Source: OLB4 sp002050165
GTDB taxonomy: Bacteria > Bacteroidota > Ignavibacteria > Tepidaquicellales > Tepidaquicellaceae
DNA: 64,000 nucleotides
Assembly: GCA_030263475.1 (NCBI GenBank)
Contig: SZPC01000001.1
Span: forward strand, 124,001-188,000
Direction of reading: 5' to 3'
Shown here: positions 51,310-58,944 of the stretch, one piece after another
Numbering within the stretch: position 1 is the stretch's first letter
How the letters are laid out: each line of letters begins with the position of its first letter
The notes under the pieces: model-generated
Seen by the model: only the letters and a program-made list of their open reading frames with translations
Databases searched by the model: none
What the model was told of the DNA's origin: nothing
Made by a program: the position numbers and the translations under genes

Positions 51310-52068
51310 TTATTTCACCAATATCATTTTCTTCATATCGGTAAATTCTGATGTAATTAATTTATAAAAATAAACCCCTGAAGTTAAGCTATAATTTCCG
51401 GCATTGAAATTATAATTATAACTACCGGCTTTGAGTGGTTCATTATCGAGGAGACTGGTTAGCTCTCTGCCGAGCAAATTGTAAATTTTCAGCGAAACAT
51501 TATCATTCATAGGAATCGAGAAACTAATCGTTGTTTCAGGGTTAAATGGGTTCGGGTAATTTTGCTCTAACTTATAGGAAGTTGAAATTTCATTTCCGGT
51601 TTGCTCGATGTTAATTGAGCCGATCCCAACTCTAAATGTATCCTGAACGAAATCATACTCATCTGCTGTATTATACATTTTAACAACTGCAGTTCCCAGA
51701 CCTTTGGATTCGCCGATGAAATCTATATAAAAGAATGTATCAATTTGATTTGGCGCCAAGACATAATCAGGATCACCCAGTAAAGGTATAGAATCAGTGA
51801 AAGGTGAATAGCAGAGATCGTAACACATTTGAGTTTCCCAACCTGCTGGAAGGTCGTTTACCAAACGAGCAAATCTGAAATTTATTGTGTTTGTCGTGTT
51901 GTTTTTTACAACTGCTTTAATTTGAACGAACTGAGTTGAATCCTGAATGTAAGGTATGGATACAACCTGCGGAGCAAGTTTAAAGAATTCGAAACTCTGT
52001 GCATTCAACTTTTGTGAAAACGGTACTATTGACAAAAACGAAAGTATGGAGATAAAAAGTGCTTTCAT
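51310..52068 (-). CDS. type IX secreted cargo protein
   Basis: The 252-residue protein has a signal peptide (ends LNAQ), a beta-rich passenger (about 30-160) with two Cys in MCYDLCYSPF, and a sorting domain starting at KLEQNYPNPFNPETTISFSI, with IYNLLGRELTSLL and GVYFYKLI, ending KKMILVK. The passenger family is not recognised. It lies between a TPR gene (13 nt) and nuoI (9 nt). Confidence 0.82.
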   Translation of the reverse strand: MKALFISILSFLSIVPFSQKLNAQSFEFFKLAPQVVSIPYIQDSTQFVQIKAVVKNNTTNTINFRFARLVNDLPAGWETQMCYDLCYSPFTDSIPLLGDPDYVLAPNQIDTFFYIDFIGESKGLGTAVVKMYNTADEYDFVQDTFRVGIGSINIEQTGNEISTSYKLEQNYPNPFNPETTISFSIPMNDNVSLKIYNLLGRELTSLLDNEPLKAGSYNYNFNAGNYSLTSGVYFYKLITSEFTDMKKMILVK

Positions 52069-52081
52069 AAATATTTTTAAA

Positions 52082-52567
52082 TTAATTTAACTTTCCTTGA
52101 AGCGCCAAAAAAGCGCGTTTTGCAGGGTCGTAATCAGGGTTGATTTCAATTGCTTTTCTATATTCCTCTACGGCTTCAAACCACATTCCTTTTCTCTCAA
52201 ACAAAATCCCAAGGTTGAAATGAGCAAATTCGTAATGATCGTAACGTTTCGCTTTCAGTGCTAATTCAAACCAGATTAACGCTTCGTCATAGTTTCCTAA
52301 TTTCATGTGGTAAGTTCCAATATCGTTATACGAATTCCCGTATTCGGGGTCAACTTCAATAGCATTTTTACATTCTTCAATTGCCCGTTCAAAGTTTCCC
52401 ATAAAGCTATAAGTCCAACCCAGGAACGTGAAAGCTTCTGCAGTAGGAAACAATTTTATCGAACGCTCGTAGTTATTAATCGCATCTTCATATTTCCCTC
52501 TTCTTTGAAGCTCAAACGCTTTAATAAAGTACAATTTTGATGTAGTTTTATTATCTGAATTATTCAT
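52082..52567 (-). CDS. tetratricopeptide repeat protein
   Basis: The 161-residue protein has no signal peptide and consists of about four TPR units (KYEDAINNYERSIKLFPT, NFERAIEECKNAIEVDPE, NYDEALIWFELALKA, WFEAVEEYRKAIEINPDY). It should be a cytoplasmic binding scaffold. It leads the run TPR - cargo - nuoI - cargo. The partner is unknown. Confidence 0.8.
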   Translation of the reverse strand: MNNSDNKTTSKLYFIKAFELQRRGKYEDAINNYERSIKLFPTAEAFTFLGWTYSFMGNFERAIEECKNAIEVDPEYGNSYNDIGTYHMKLGNYDEALIWFELALKAKRYDHYEFAHFNLGILFERKGMWFEAVEEYRKAIEINPDYDPAKRAFLALQGKLN

Positions 52568-52699
52568 AAATACTATTTGTTTTACAAATATATAACGAAA
52601 TAAATCATGCGAAAGTTCTACTCAAAACTAACTCAAACATCAGATTTATTCAAGTAAGATTTCAGTTTAAGAATCGGGATTAATTGATTATTTTATGGT

Positions 52700-53410
52700 A
52701 TGGCTGAAATCGGGATAATATTAGGGTCGGGATTGAAAAAATTTGCAGAAAATTTAGATTCACCTACTTTGTTATATTCGGATGAGAATTCATTTCACAA
52801 AAAGAAAGTTTGCGAAACCTGGATTGGTGGAATTAAATCGTTAGTCTTTTCCGGGCGAAACCATTATTACGAAAATCCTGGAAACAAGAAATTATTTGAA
52901 AATGTGCAAATGTGTCTGGACCATTCAGTCAAGTTGCTTATAATATCAAATGCTGCAGGTGGAGTTAATTCAACACTGAAAATTTCTGATCTGATGTTAA
53001 TCACCTCGTTTATTGATATGATAAATGCCAGACCGGTTGAATATTTTTCGCATGGTAAAGATTCACTAATCAGACGAATTATTGAAATTGCAATTAAAAA
53101 TAAGATTAATTTAAAAAGGGGCGTTTATTACGCAATGAAGGGTCCTAATTACGAATCAAAAGCGGAAATTAAATTATTAAGAAAATCAGGCGCAGACGCT
53201 GTTGGAATGTCAACAGTACCGGAAATAAAATTTGCCGAATCAAATGGAATAAAAGTGATTGCCATATCATGTATTACAAACCTTTTGCGAAACGTTTCCG
53301 GACTTTACACATCACACGATGATGTTGAGAAAGCCGCGGATAACGCTTTTGAAAACTTTGCGAAACTATTGTTGCTACTAGTTAAGAATCACTACGAATT
53401 GCTGAAATGA
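52700..53410 (+). CDS. purine nucleoside phosphorylase
   Basis: The 236-residue protein is of the trimeric PNP/MTAP type: IGIILGSGL (4-12, phosphate site), GRNHYYENPGN (52-62), SNAAGGVN (83-90), KGPNYESKAEI, GADAVGMSTVPE and CITNLL. It cleaves purine nucleosides with phosphate. The N-terminus is about 25 residues shorter than usual for PNP, and an in-frame TGA at 52685 rules out an upstream start. Inosine/guanosine or methylthioadenosine specificity cannot be decided. It overlaps tatD by 4 nt. Confidence 0.88.
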   Translation: MAEIGIILGSGLKKFAENLDSPTLLYSDENSFHKKKVCETWIGGIKSLVFSGRNHYYENPGNKKLFENVQMCLDHSVKLLIISNAAGGVNSTLKISDLMLITSFIDMINARPVEYFSHGKDSLIRRIIEIAIKNKINLKRGVYYAMKGPNYESKAEIKLLRKSGADAVGMSTVPEIKFAESNGIKVIAISCITNLLRNVSGLYTSHDDVEKAADNAFENFAKLLLLLVKNHYELLK

Positions 53411-54186
53411 TAATTGACACTCACGCACATTTGTATTATGATAATATCAAATCTCACCTGCCGGATGTATTGCACAAAGCGACAGACATAGGAATTGAGA
53501 AAATTATCGTACCTGCCATTGATCTTGAAACATCCCGAAAAGTAATCGAACTTTCCGATAAATATGAAATGATATTCGCTTCAATTGGGGTGCATCCTTG
53601 CGAAGTTCAAAATGCATCTAATAAAGACTTCGACGAAATTATTAAATTATCCTCTCACCAGAAAGTTGTTGCAATCGGTGAGACCGGACTTGATTATTAC
53701 TGGGATTTAACTTTTAAGGACAAGCAAATTGAATTTTTTGAACTTCAGATTGACCTTGCAACGGAGTTAAAAAAGCCGGTGGTAATTCACTCCCGAAATG
53801 CAGTCGATGACGCTATTGAAATTGTTAAACGAAAATCACCTGAAAGTTTTAGCGGACATTTCCATTGTCTAAGCGGAACATTTCAAAACCTGGCTCAAAT
53901 CCTTGATTTGAAAAATTTCTATGTTTCATATTGCGGGAATGTAACGTTTAAAAAATTTACTGAAATTGATTTTGTAAGTAATACTCCTTTAGACCGGATA
54001 CTCAGTGAAACTGATTCACCGTTCCTCGCTCCTGTACCGTTCCGGGGAAAAGTTAACGAACCTGCATACATTGTTCATACAATAAAAAAATTAGCCGGAA
54101 TAATAGGGACAGGCTACCAGGAACTGTTATCAGCAATGTATCAAAATGCGAATAAACTTTATTTCAAACATTCCTATGAAAGTTAA
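53407..54186 (+). CDS. tatD: TatD-family metal-dependent hydrolase
   Basis: The 259-residue protein has the full TatD metal set: DTHAHL (H6, H8), AIGETGLDYYWD (E92), a His in VIHSRNA, a His in SGHFHCLSG, and ETDSPFLAP (Asp). TatD proteins act as 3'-5' exonucleases or DNases in vitro. The start overlaps the PNP stop by 4 nt (ATGA). Confidence 0.92.
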   Translation: MIIDTHAHLYYDNIKSHLPDVLHKATDIGIEKIIVPAIDLETSRKVIELSDKYEMIFASIGVHPCEVQNASNKDFDEIIKLSSHQKVVAIGETGLDYYWDLTFKDKQIEFFELQIDLATELKKPVVIHSRNAVDDAIEIVKRKSPESFSGHFHCLSGTFQNLAQILDLKNFYVSYCGNVTFKKFTEIDFVSNTPLDRILSETDSPFLAPVPFRGKVNEPAYIVHTIKKLAGIIGTGYQELLSAMYQNANKLYFKHSYES

Positions 54187-54293
54187 AGCAAATTTATCGG
54201 GGTAATAACATAAATATCTCTTTGGATGTTTTATATTAGTAAATTTAAATTTAATTAGAATAGTTTTATATTTCTCAAACTCAAAAAAACCTT

Positions 54294-54698
54294 ATGCAAG
54301 CAAAATTTCTTTACGATCAGGACAACAATGGAGGTACTTATCCAACGCCTCCATCACAACCTCAGAGTCCGGGATTAAGCACACCACCCTCACCACCAAG
54401 CTATAATACCGGAAACACAGGTGGAAGCGCAAGTTCGAATTCAATAATCGCGCTCGTGCTTGGAATACTCTCTTGGATAATGTGTGGAATATTAGCAGCA
54501 ATTCCAGCATGGATAATCGGTAAAAAAGAAGTCAATGCAATTGACGAGGGACGCTCACCTGCTGCCGGCAGAACTATGGCAGTGATTGGAATGTGGCTTG
54601 GTATTATTCAAACAATTCTGGGAATTCTTGCAATAATTGCTTTAGTCATTCTGTTTGCATTGGGAATGCTAGGTGGAATTTTAGATAGTCTTAATTAA
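54294..54698 (+). CDS. DUF4190 membrane protein (copy A)
   Basis: The 134-residue protein has an N-terminal Pro/Ser/Gly-rich tail (about 1-42; YPTPPSQPQSPGLSTPPSPP) and a DUF4190-type membrane pair: NSIIALVLGILSWIMCGIL, a loop with GKKEVNAIDEGRSPAAGR, and a second helix (GMWLGIIQTILGILAIIALV). Function is unknown. It has a clear paralog immediately downstream. Confidence 0.75.
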   Translation: MQAKFLYDQDNNGGTYPTPPSQPQSPGLSTPPSPPSYNTGNTGGSASSNSIIALVLGILSWIMCGILAAIPAWIIGKKEVNAIDEGRSPAAGRTMAVIGMWLGIIQTILGILAIIALVILFALGMLGGILDSLN

Positions 54699-54709
54699 AA
54701 TAAAAATAT

Positions 54710-55036
54710 ATGAACGAAGGTGATAATTCATTTGTACCACAACCACCTCCGGTTAATCCTTCACATGGCGGAGCAAGTACAAACGCTATACTTACGCTCG
54801 TTTTTGGTATTTTATCCTGGATAATGTGCCCGATAATTTTAGGTATAGTTGCCTGGGTTATGGGGAATAAAGAAATAAATGCAATTGATTCCGGGCTATC
54901 TTCACCAGAGGGAAGGACACTTGCCAATATCGGAAAATGGTTAGGCATTATAAATACGTTTCTTTTTGTAATTGGAGGAATTTTGTACCTACTATTTTTC
55001 GTTTTTATTTTTGGCATGGCTACACTTTCAAATTAG
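54710..55036 (+). CDS. DUF4190 membrane protein (copy B)
   Basis: The 108-residue protein repeats the plan of copy A, 11 nt away: Pro-rich start (VPQPPPVNPSHGG), LTLVFGILSWIMCPIILG, a loop GNKEINAIDSGLSSPEGR, and IGKWLGIINTFLFVIGG. The shared ILSWIMC, (K/N)KE(V/I)NAID and (M/K)WLGII blocks show a tandem duplication followed by divergence. Function is unknown. Confidence 0.75.
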   Translation: MNEGDNSFVPQPPPVNPSHGGASTNAILTLVFGILSWIMCPIILGIVAWVMGNKEINAIDSGLSSPEGRTLANIGKWLGIINTFLFVIGGILYLLFFVFIFGMATLSN

Positions 55037-55065
55037 AGAGCGACTTGATGTAGCAATTCTTTTAT

Positions 55066-55509
55066 ATGACAATTAAATTTTCACCATTTAACCCGGAAAA
55101 AAAGATATTTATTCCCGAATACAAAACACCGGGTTCCTCCGGTATGGATTTATCCTCGTCAAGTGACGCACCTATTCTGATTTCTCCCGGAACGTTTAAA
55201 ATTATCCCGACAAATTTAATTATCGAATTACCGGAAGGATTTGAGGCACAGATTAGACCAAGAAGTGGACTTGCGGCTAATCTCGGTATAACGGTTTTAA
55301 ACTCACCCGGAACGATTGATAGCGATTATCGGGGTGAAATAAAGGTTGTTTTAATCAATCATGGCAATAAAGATGTTTATATCAATCAAGGCGACAGGAT
55401 TGCTCAAATGGTTATTGTTAAGGTCGAAAAAGTTAATCTGATTCGCTCGGATAATTTAAGCGAGACTTCCCGTGGAACGGGAGGATACGGCAGTACTGGT
55501 GTGAATTGA
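55066..55509 (+). CDS. dut: dUTP diphosphatase
   Basis: The 147-residue trimeric dUTPase has its five motifs: GSSGMDLSSSSD (motif 1), RPRSGLAANLGI (motifs 2-3 region with the uracil-site Ser), NSPGTIDSDYRGEIKV (motif 3, catalytic Asp), DRIAQMVI (motif 4) and RGTGGYGSTG (motif 5, P-loop-like). It removes dUTP and supplies dUMP. The next gene begins 4 nt later. Confidence 0.96.
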   Translation: MTIKFSPFNPEKKIFIPEYKTPGSSGMDLSSSSDAPILISPGTFKIIPTNLIIELPEGFEAQIRPRSGLAANLGITVLNSPGTIDSDYRGEIKVVLINHGNKDVYINQGDRIAQMVIVKVEKVNLIRSDNLSETSRGTGGYGSTGVN

Positions 55510-55513
55510 TCAA

Positions 55514-56200
55514 ATGAAGCCCGGCACACTTTCAATCGTTTCAACCCCAATCGGTAATCCTGAGGATATTACTCTCAGGGCTATCAAATCACTCATTAAT
55601 GCTGATTTTATAATTTGTGAAGAATTAAAAGAGGGCAGAAAGTTATTTTCTTTTTTTAACATAGAAAAAGAGATAATCCGGTTGAACGAGCACAATAGCT
55701 TTGATGAATTGCTATTAGATGATATTTGTATCAAGTTGTCAGAAGGTAAAAATATATCCATGATTTCAGATTGCGGGACGCCCGCATTTGCTGATCCGGG
55801 AATCGAATTAATCCGTAAAGCTGTTGACTTGAATATTCCGGTTAATTTTATTCCTGGTGCAAATTCAGTAATATCCGCAATCGTACTTTCAGGATTTGAT
55901 ACAAGTAGATTTTATTTTGTCGGTTTCGTTTCACCTAAAAAAGATTTACGCAAATTAGAGTTTAGGAAATTATCAGTCATTAAACGTCCTGTTATATTGA
56001 TGGAAACTCCATATCGGTTAAATAAATTACTTTATGAACTTCATGAACATTTTAATGATAGAAGAATATTTATAGGCATAAATTTAACAATGAATAATGA
56101 AAGGCACTTACGTGGGTTTACTTCCGAAATTATTTCCCTTATTGGACATGAAAAAATTAAAGAGGAATTCGTCGTTGTAATCGAAGGATACGGAAACTGA
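55514..56200 (+). CDS. rsmI: RsmI-family 16S rRNA 2'-O-methyltransferase
   Basis: The 228-residue protein has the tetrapyrrole-methylase fold of RsmI, which 2'-O-methylates C1402 of 16S rRNA: LSIVSTPIGNPEDITLRAIKSL, ISDCGTPAFADPG (SAM site), PGANSVISAIVLSGF and a C-terminal EEFVVVIEG. The loop that is EDTR in textbook RsmI reads CEELKEGRK here, so either a variant or a paralog is present. The start is 4 nt after dut. Confidence 0.84.
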   Translation: MKPGTLSIVSTPIGNPEDITLRAIKSLINADFIICEELKEGRKLFSFFNIEKEIIRLNEHNSFDELLLDDICIKLSEGKNISMISDCGTPAFADPGIELIRKAVDLNIPVNFIPGANSVISAIVLSGFDTSRFYFVGFVSPKKDLRKLEFRKLSVIKRPVILMETPYRLNKLLYELHEHFNDRRIFIGINLTMNNERHLRGFTSEIISLIGHEKIKEEFVVVIEGYGN

Positions 56201-56244
56201 ATTGTTACTTAGAGCGGGTTTAAGTAACTTTGTAAGTGAAAAAA

Positions 56245-57234
56245 ATGAGCTATAAATTAGCCGGAGTTGATATCAGCAAAGGTGATGAATTTATAGATAA
56301 GCTCAAGCCCCTCGTAAAGAAAACATTCACTCCATTCGTAATTGATGGTATAGGAAATTTCGGTGCGTTCTTTGAAATTCCGCTTCGAAAGTATAAATCC
56401 CCGGTTCTCGTTTCAAGTATTGATGGGGTTGGAACGAAAATAAAACTTGCGAGCGATCTCGGTAAATTCGATACTATAGGCGAAGATCTTGTTAATCACT
56501 GTGTAAACGATATCGCAGTTTGTGGAGCTACACCCTTATATTTTTTGGATTATTTTGCTACCGGTAAATTAAATCCAGACTCAGCAATGGAAATCGTAAT
56601 GGGGTTAGTAAGAGGTTGTAAAGCAAATAAGTGTGCTTTAATCGGAGGCGAAACTGCCGAAATGCCGGGAATTTATGCTAAGGGTGATTTTGATCTTGCC
56701 GGGTCAATTACCGGTATCGCAGACAAACGGGATTTACTGGATAAAAGAAGTGTTAAAAAGCAAGATGTATTAATAGGAATTGCCTCTTCCGGTTTACATA
56801 CAAATGGATATTCACTTGTACGAAAAATTTTCGATTCGAAATCTAAACTTCAAAAAAAATATTCAGATCTGGACAGTCCGATTGGCGAGGAATTAATGAA
56901 AGTCCACCGGTCATATTTGAAGTTGATTCAGGGATTAGTTTCAAAGTTTAAAGTTAAAAGTATTGCTCATATCACCGGTGGTGGAATCGAAGGGAATACT
57001 AATCGTGTTGTACCGTCCGGTTTAAAGTTGAATATAAACTGGCACAGTATTGACACTCCCCCGCTGTTTGAGGTCATCAGACAAGTTGGAAAAGTTGGTT
57101 TAAGCGAGATGAGACGGACGTTCAATATGGGAATTGGTTTAGTACTAATCGTATCACCATCCGACCTGAATGAGATAATGAAGTATTTAAAAAAGATAAA
57201 AGAAAAATCAATGGTAATTGGTGAGATATTTTAA
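56245..57234 (+). CDS. purM: phosphoribosylformylglycinamidine cyclo-ligase
   Basis: The 329-residue enzyme makes AIR in purine synthesis. Seen: YKLAGVDISKGDEFI, SSIDGVGTKIKLA, the phosphate loop GEDLVNHCVNDIAVCGA, GGETAEMPG, GLHTNGYSL and ITGGGIEGN. ATG 56245 is preferred to GTG 56236, since the family starts with the Tyr-x-x-Ala-Gly-Val-Asp block just after it. Confidence 0.95.
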   Translation: MSYKLAGVDISKGDEFIDKLKPLVKKTFTPFVIDGIGNFGAFFEIPLRKYKSPVLVSSIDGVGTKIKLASDLGKFDTIGEDLVNHCVNDIAVCGATPLYFLDYFATGKLNPDSAMEIVMGLVRGCKANKCALIGGETAEMPGIYAKGDFDLAGSITGIADKRDLLDKRSVKKQDVLIGIASSGLHTNGYSLVRKIFDSKSKLQKKYSDLDSPIGEELMKVHRSYLKLIQGLVSKFKVKSIAHITGGGIEGNTNRVVPSGLKLNINWHSIDTPPLFEVIRQVGKVGLSEMRRTFNMGIGLVLIVSPSDLNEIMKYLKKIKEKSMVIGEIF

Positions 57235-57262
57235 CTAACATTTAAATCATGGAGGAAATAAT

Positions 57263-58612
57263 ATGGATCAAAATTTAATCATGGAAAAAGATGCAGTTCG
57301 TGTAAATGCTGCTGATGTACAAAGTGTTCTTGCACGTCACATGCTGGTTGACGGGTTTGATATTACTTTGGATTTGGAAAATTCAACCGGCGGATACATT
57401 TATGATTCTAAACGCAAAAAGAATTATATAGACTTCTTTACATTTGTTGCTTCAAACCCATTGGGGATGAATCATCCGAAACTAAGGACTGACGAATTTA
57501 TTCGCAGAATAGGTGAGGTCGCGATTACAAAACCTTCACTATCCGATTTGTATGCAATTGAGCAAGCTGAATTTGTAGAAACATTTTTCAAAATCGCTGT
57601 TCCGGATTATTTTAAACATTCATTTTATATTGAGGGTGGGGCACTCGCAGTCGAAAATACGTTGAAAGCTGCATTTGACTGGAAAGTACAGAAAAATTTT
57701 AAGAAGGGATATCAATCGCCAAAGGGACATCAGGTTATTCATTTCCTTCAATCTTTCCACGGTAGAAGCGGTTATACGATGTGCCTTACGAATACCGACC
57801 CAAACAAAGTTAAATGGTTTCCGATATTCAATTGGCCGCGAGTTCTCAACCCGAAAATGATTTTCCCGATGAATGATGAAAATCTTGCAAAAGTTATTGA
57901 AGCTGAAAATGAATCAATCAGACAGATTAAAGATGCAATCGTAAATAATAAAGATGATATAGCAGCGCTTATCATAGAACCGATTCAAGGTGAAGGAGGT
58001 GACAACCAGTTCCGTCGGGAATTTTTTCTACAGCTTAGGGAAATTTGCGATGAGAATGAAATCATGTTAATATTTGACGAAGTACAAACCGGAATAGCGC
58101 TTACCGGTAAATGGTGGGCTCATGAACATTATGTACGACCAGATCTGATTTCATTCGGTAAGAAAACTCAAGTCTGTGGTGTACTTTCAACATCCAGAAT
58201 TGATGAAATTGAAGAAAACGTTTTTCGTAAACCGAGTAGAATAAACTCTACCTGGGGTGGTAATATTGTTGATATGGTACGGTTTACAAAAATTCTGCAA
58301 ATCATCCAGGAAGAAGATTACGTTGGAAATTGTGAAAGAATGGGGGTTATTTTAAGCAAAAGGATAAATGACCTTTTAGAAGAGTTCCCTGATAAATTAT
58401 CTAACGGAAGAGGTGTAGGATTGTTTGCAGCTTTCGATTGCGAATCCCCGGAACTTAGAAATAAGATTATATCAAAAGCATTTGAAAACGGATTGATGAT
58501 ACTCGGAAGCGGCGAAAAGTCAATTAGGTTCAGACCACCGGTTTGTGTGAATGAGAATCAGATCGATGAAGGCATGAATGTTATCAGGAAAACATTAACT
58601 GATTTAATTTAA
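57263..58612 (+). CDS. lat: L-lysine 6-aminotransferase
   Basis: The 449-residue class III PLP enzyme has the length of Mycobacterium tuberculosis LAT (Rv3290c). The N-terminus RHMLVDGFDITLDLENSTGG, the ring-stacking FHGRSGYTMCLTNTDP, the Asp of IFDEVQTG and the PLP Lys in SFGKKTQVCGV (K300) are clear. It converts lysine and 2-oxoglutarate to aminoadipate semialdehyde and glutamate. A GGAGG at 57251-57255 supports the start. No dehydrogenase for the semialdehyde lies next to it. A hairpin follows. Confidence 0.9.
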   Translation: MDQNLIMEKDAVRVNAADVQSVLARHMLVDGFDITLDLENSTGGYIYDSKRKKNYIDFFTFVASNPLGMNHPKLRTDEFIRRIGEVAITKPSLSDLYAIEQAEFVETFFKIAVPDYFKHSFYIEGGALAVENTLKAAFDWKVQKNFKKGYQSPKGHQVIHFLQSFHGRSGYTMCLTNTDPNKVKWFPIFNWPRVLNPKMIFPMNDENLAKVIEAENESIRQIKDAIVNNKDDIAALIIEPIQGEGGDNQFRREFFLQLREICDENEIMLIFDEVQTGIALTGKWWAHEHYVRPDLISFGKKTQVCGVLSTSRIDEIEENVFRKPSRINSTWGGNIVDMVRFTKILQIIQEEDYVGNCERMGVILSKRINDLLEEFPDKLSNGRGVGLFAAFDCESPELRNKIISKAFENGLMILGSGEKSIRFRPPVCVNENQIDEGMNVIRKTLTDLI

Positions 58613-58678
58613 GTTAGAAGTTAAATCGAAAAATCTTTTAGGTACTAACGAAAACTTTTTTAATGAAGTCATTATAAC

Positions 58679-58715
58679 AGATCCACTTCACTGAAGTGGG
58701 TCTGATTTTAATTTA
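58679..58715 (+). terminator. terminator hairpin between lat and feoA
   Basis: AGATCCACTTCA (58679-58690) pairs with TGAAGTGGGTCT (58692-58703), 12 bp with one G-T pair, of which the innermost cannot close on a 1-nt loop. A T-rich stretch (GATTTTAATTT) follows. It ends the lat transcript and argues that the GTG at 58696 inside it is not the feoA start. Confidence 0.7.
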
Positions 58716-58725
58716 TAATCGAATA

Positions 58726-58944
58726 TTGAAAACTGCTGCTGACCTGAAAGTAAACGAAACTGCAATTATAAAAAGAATTGACAGATCTCATCCTTCTTAT
58801 AGGAGATTACTTGAGATTGGATTTACCCCGGGACAGGAGATAACATTATTAAACCGGACACTCTTCAATGATCCGATTTCTTTTTCTATCAGAGGAACAA
58901 TCTTTGCAATTAGAAAAGAGGAAGCTTCTCATATTTTCATTTGA
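58726..58944 (+). CDS. feoA: ferrous iron transport protein FeoA
   Basis: The 72-residue SH3-like protein has the FeoA plan: KTAADLKVNETAIIKRI, then YRRLLEIGFTPGQEITLL and DPISFSIRGTIFAIRKEEASHI. It helps FeoB take up Fe2+. The start is TTG at 58726, which gives the family's Lys-Thr-x-x-Asp-Leu opening; a longer frame begins at GTG 58696 within the terminator stem. The stop overlaps feoB's TTG by 4 nt (TTGA). Confidence 0.9.
   Translation: MKTAADLKVNETAIIKRIDRSHPSYRRLLEIGFTPGQEITLLNRTLFNDPISFSIRGTIFAIRKEEASHIFI

Noticed and set aside
52700..53410. PNP as a truncated pseudogene because its N-terminus is short
   Set aside because: All active-site motifs are present in order, an in-frame stop lies just upstream of a good ATG, and it overlaps an intact tatD. 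A short natural N-terminus is simpler.
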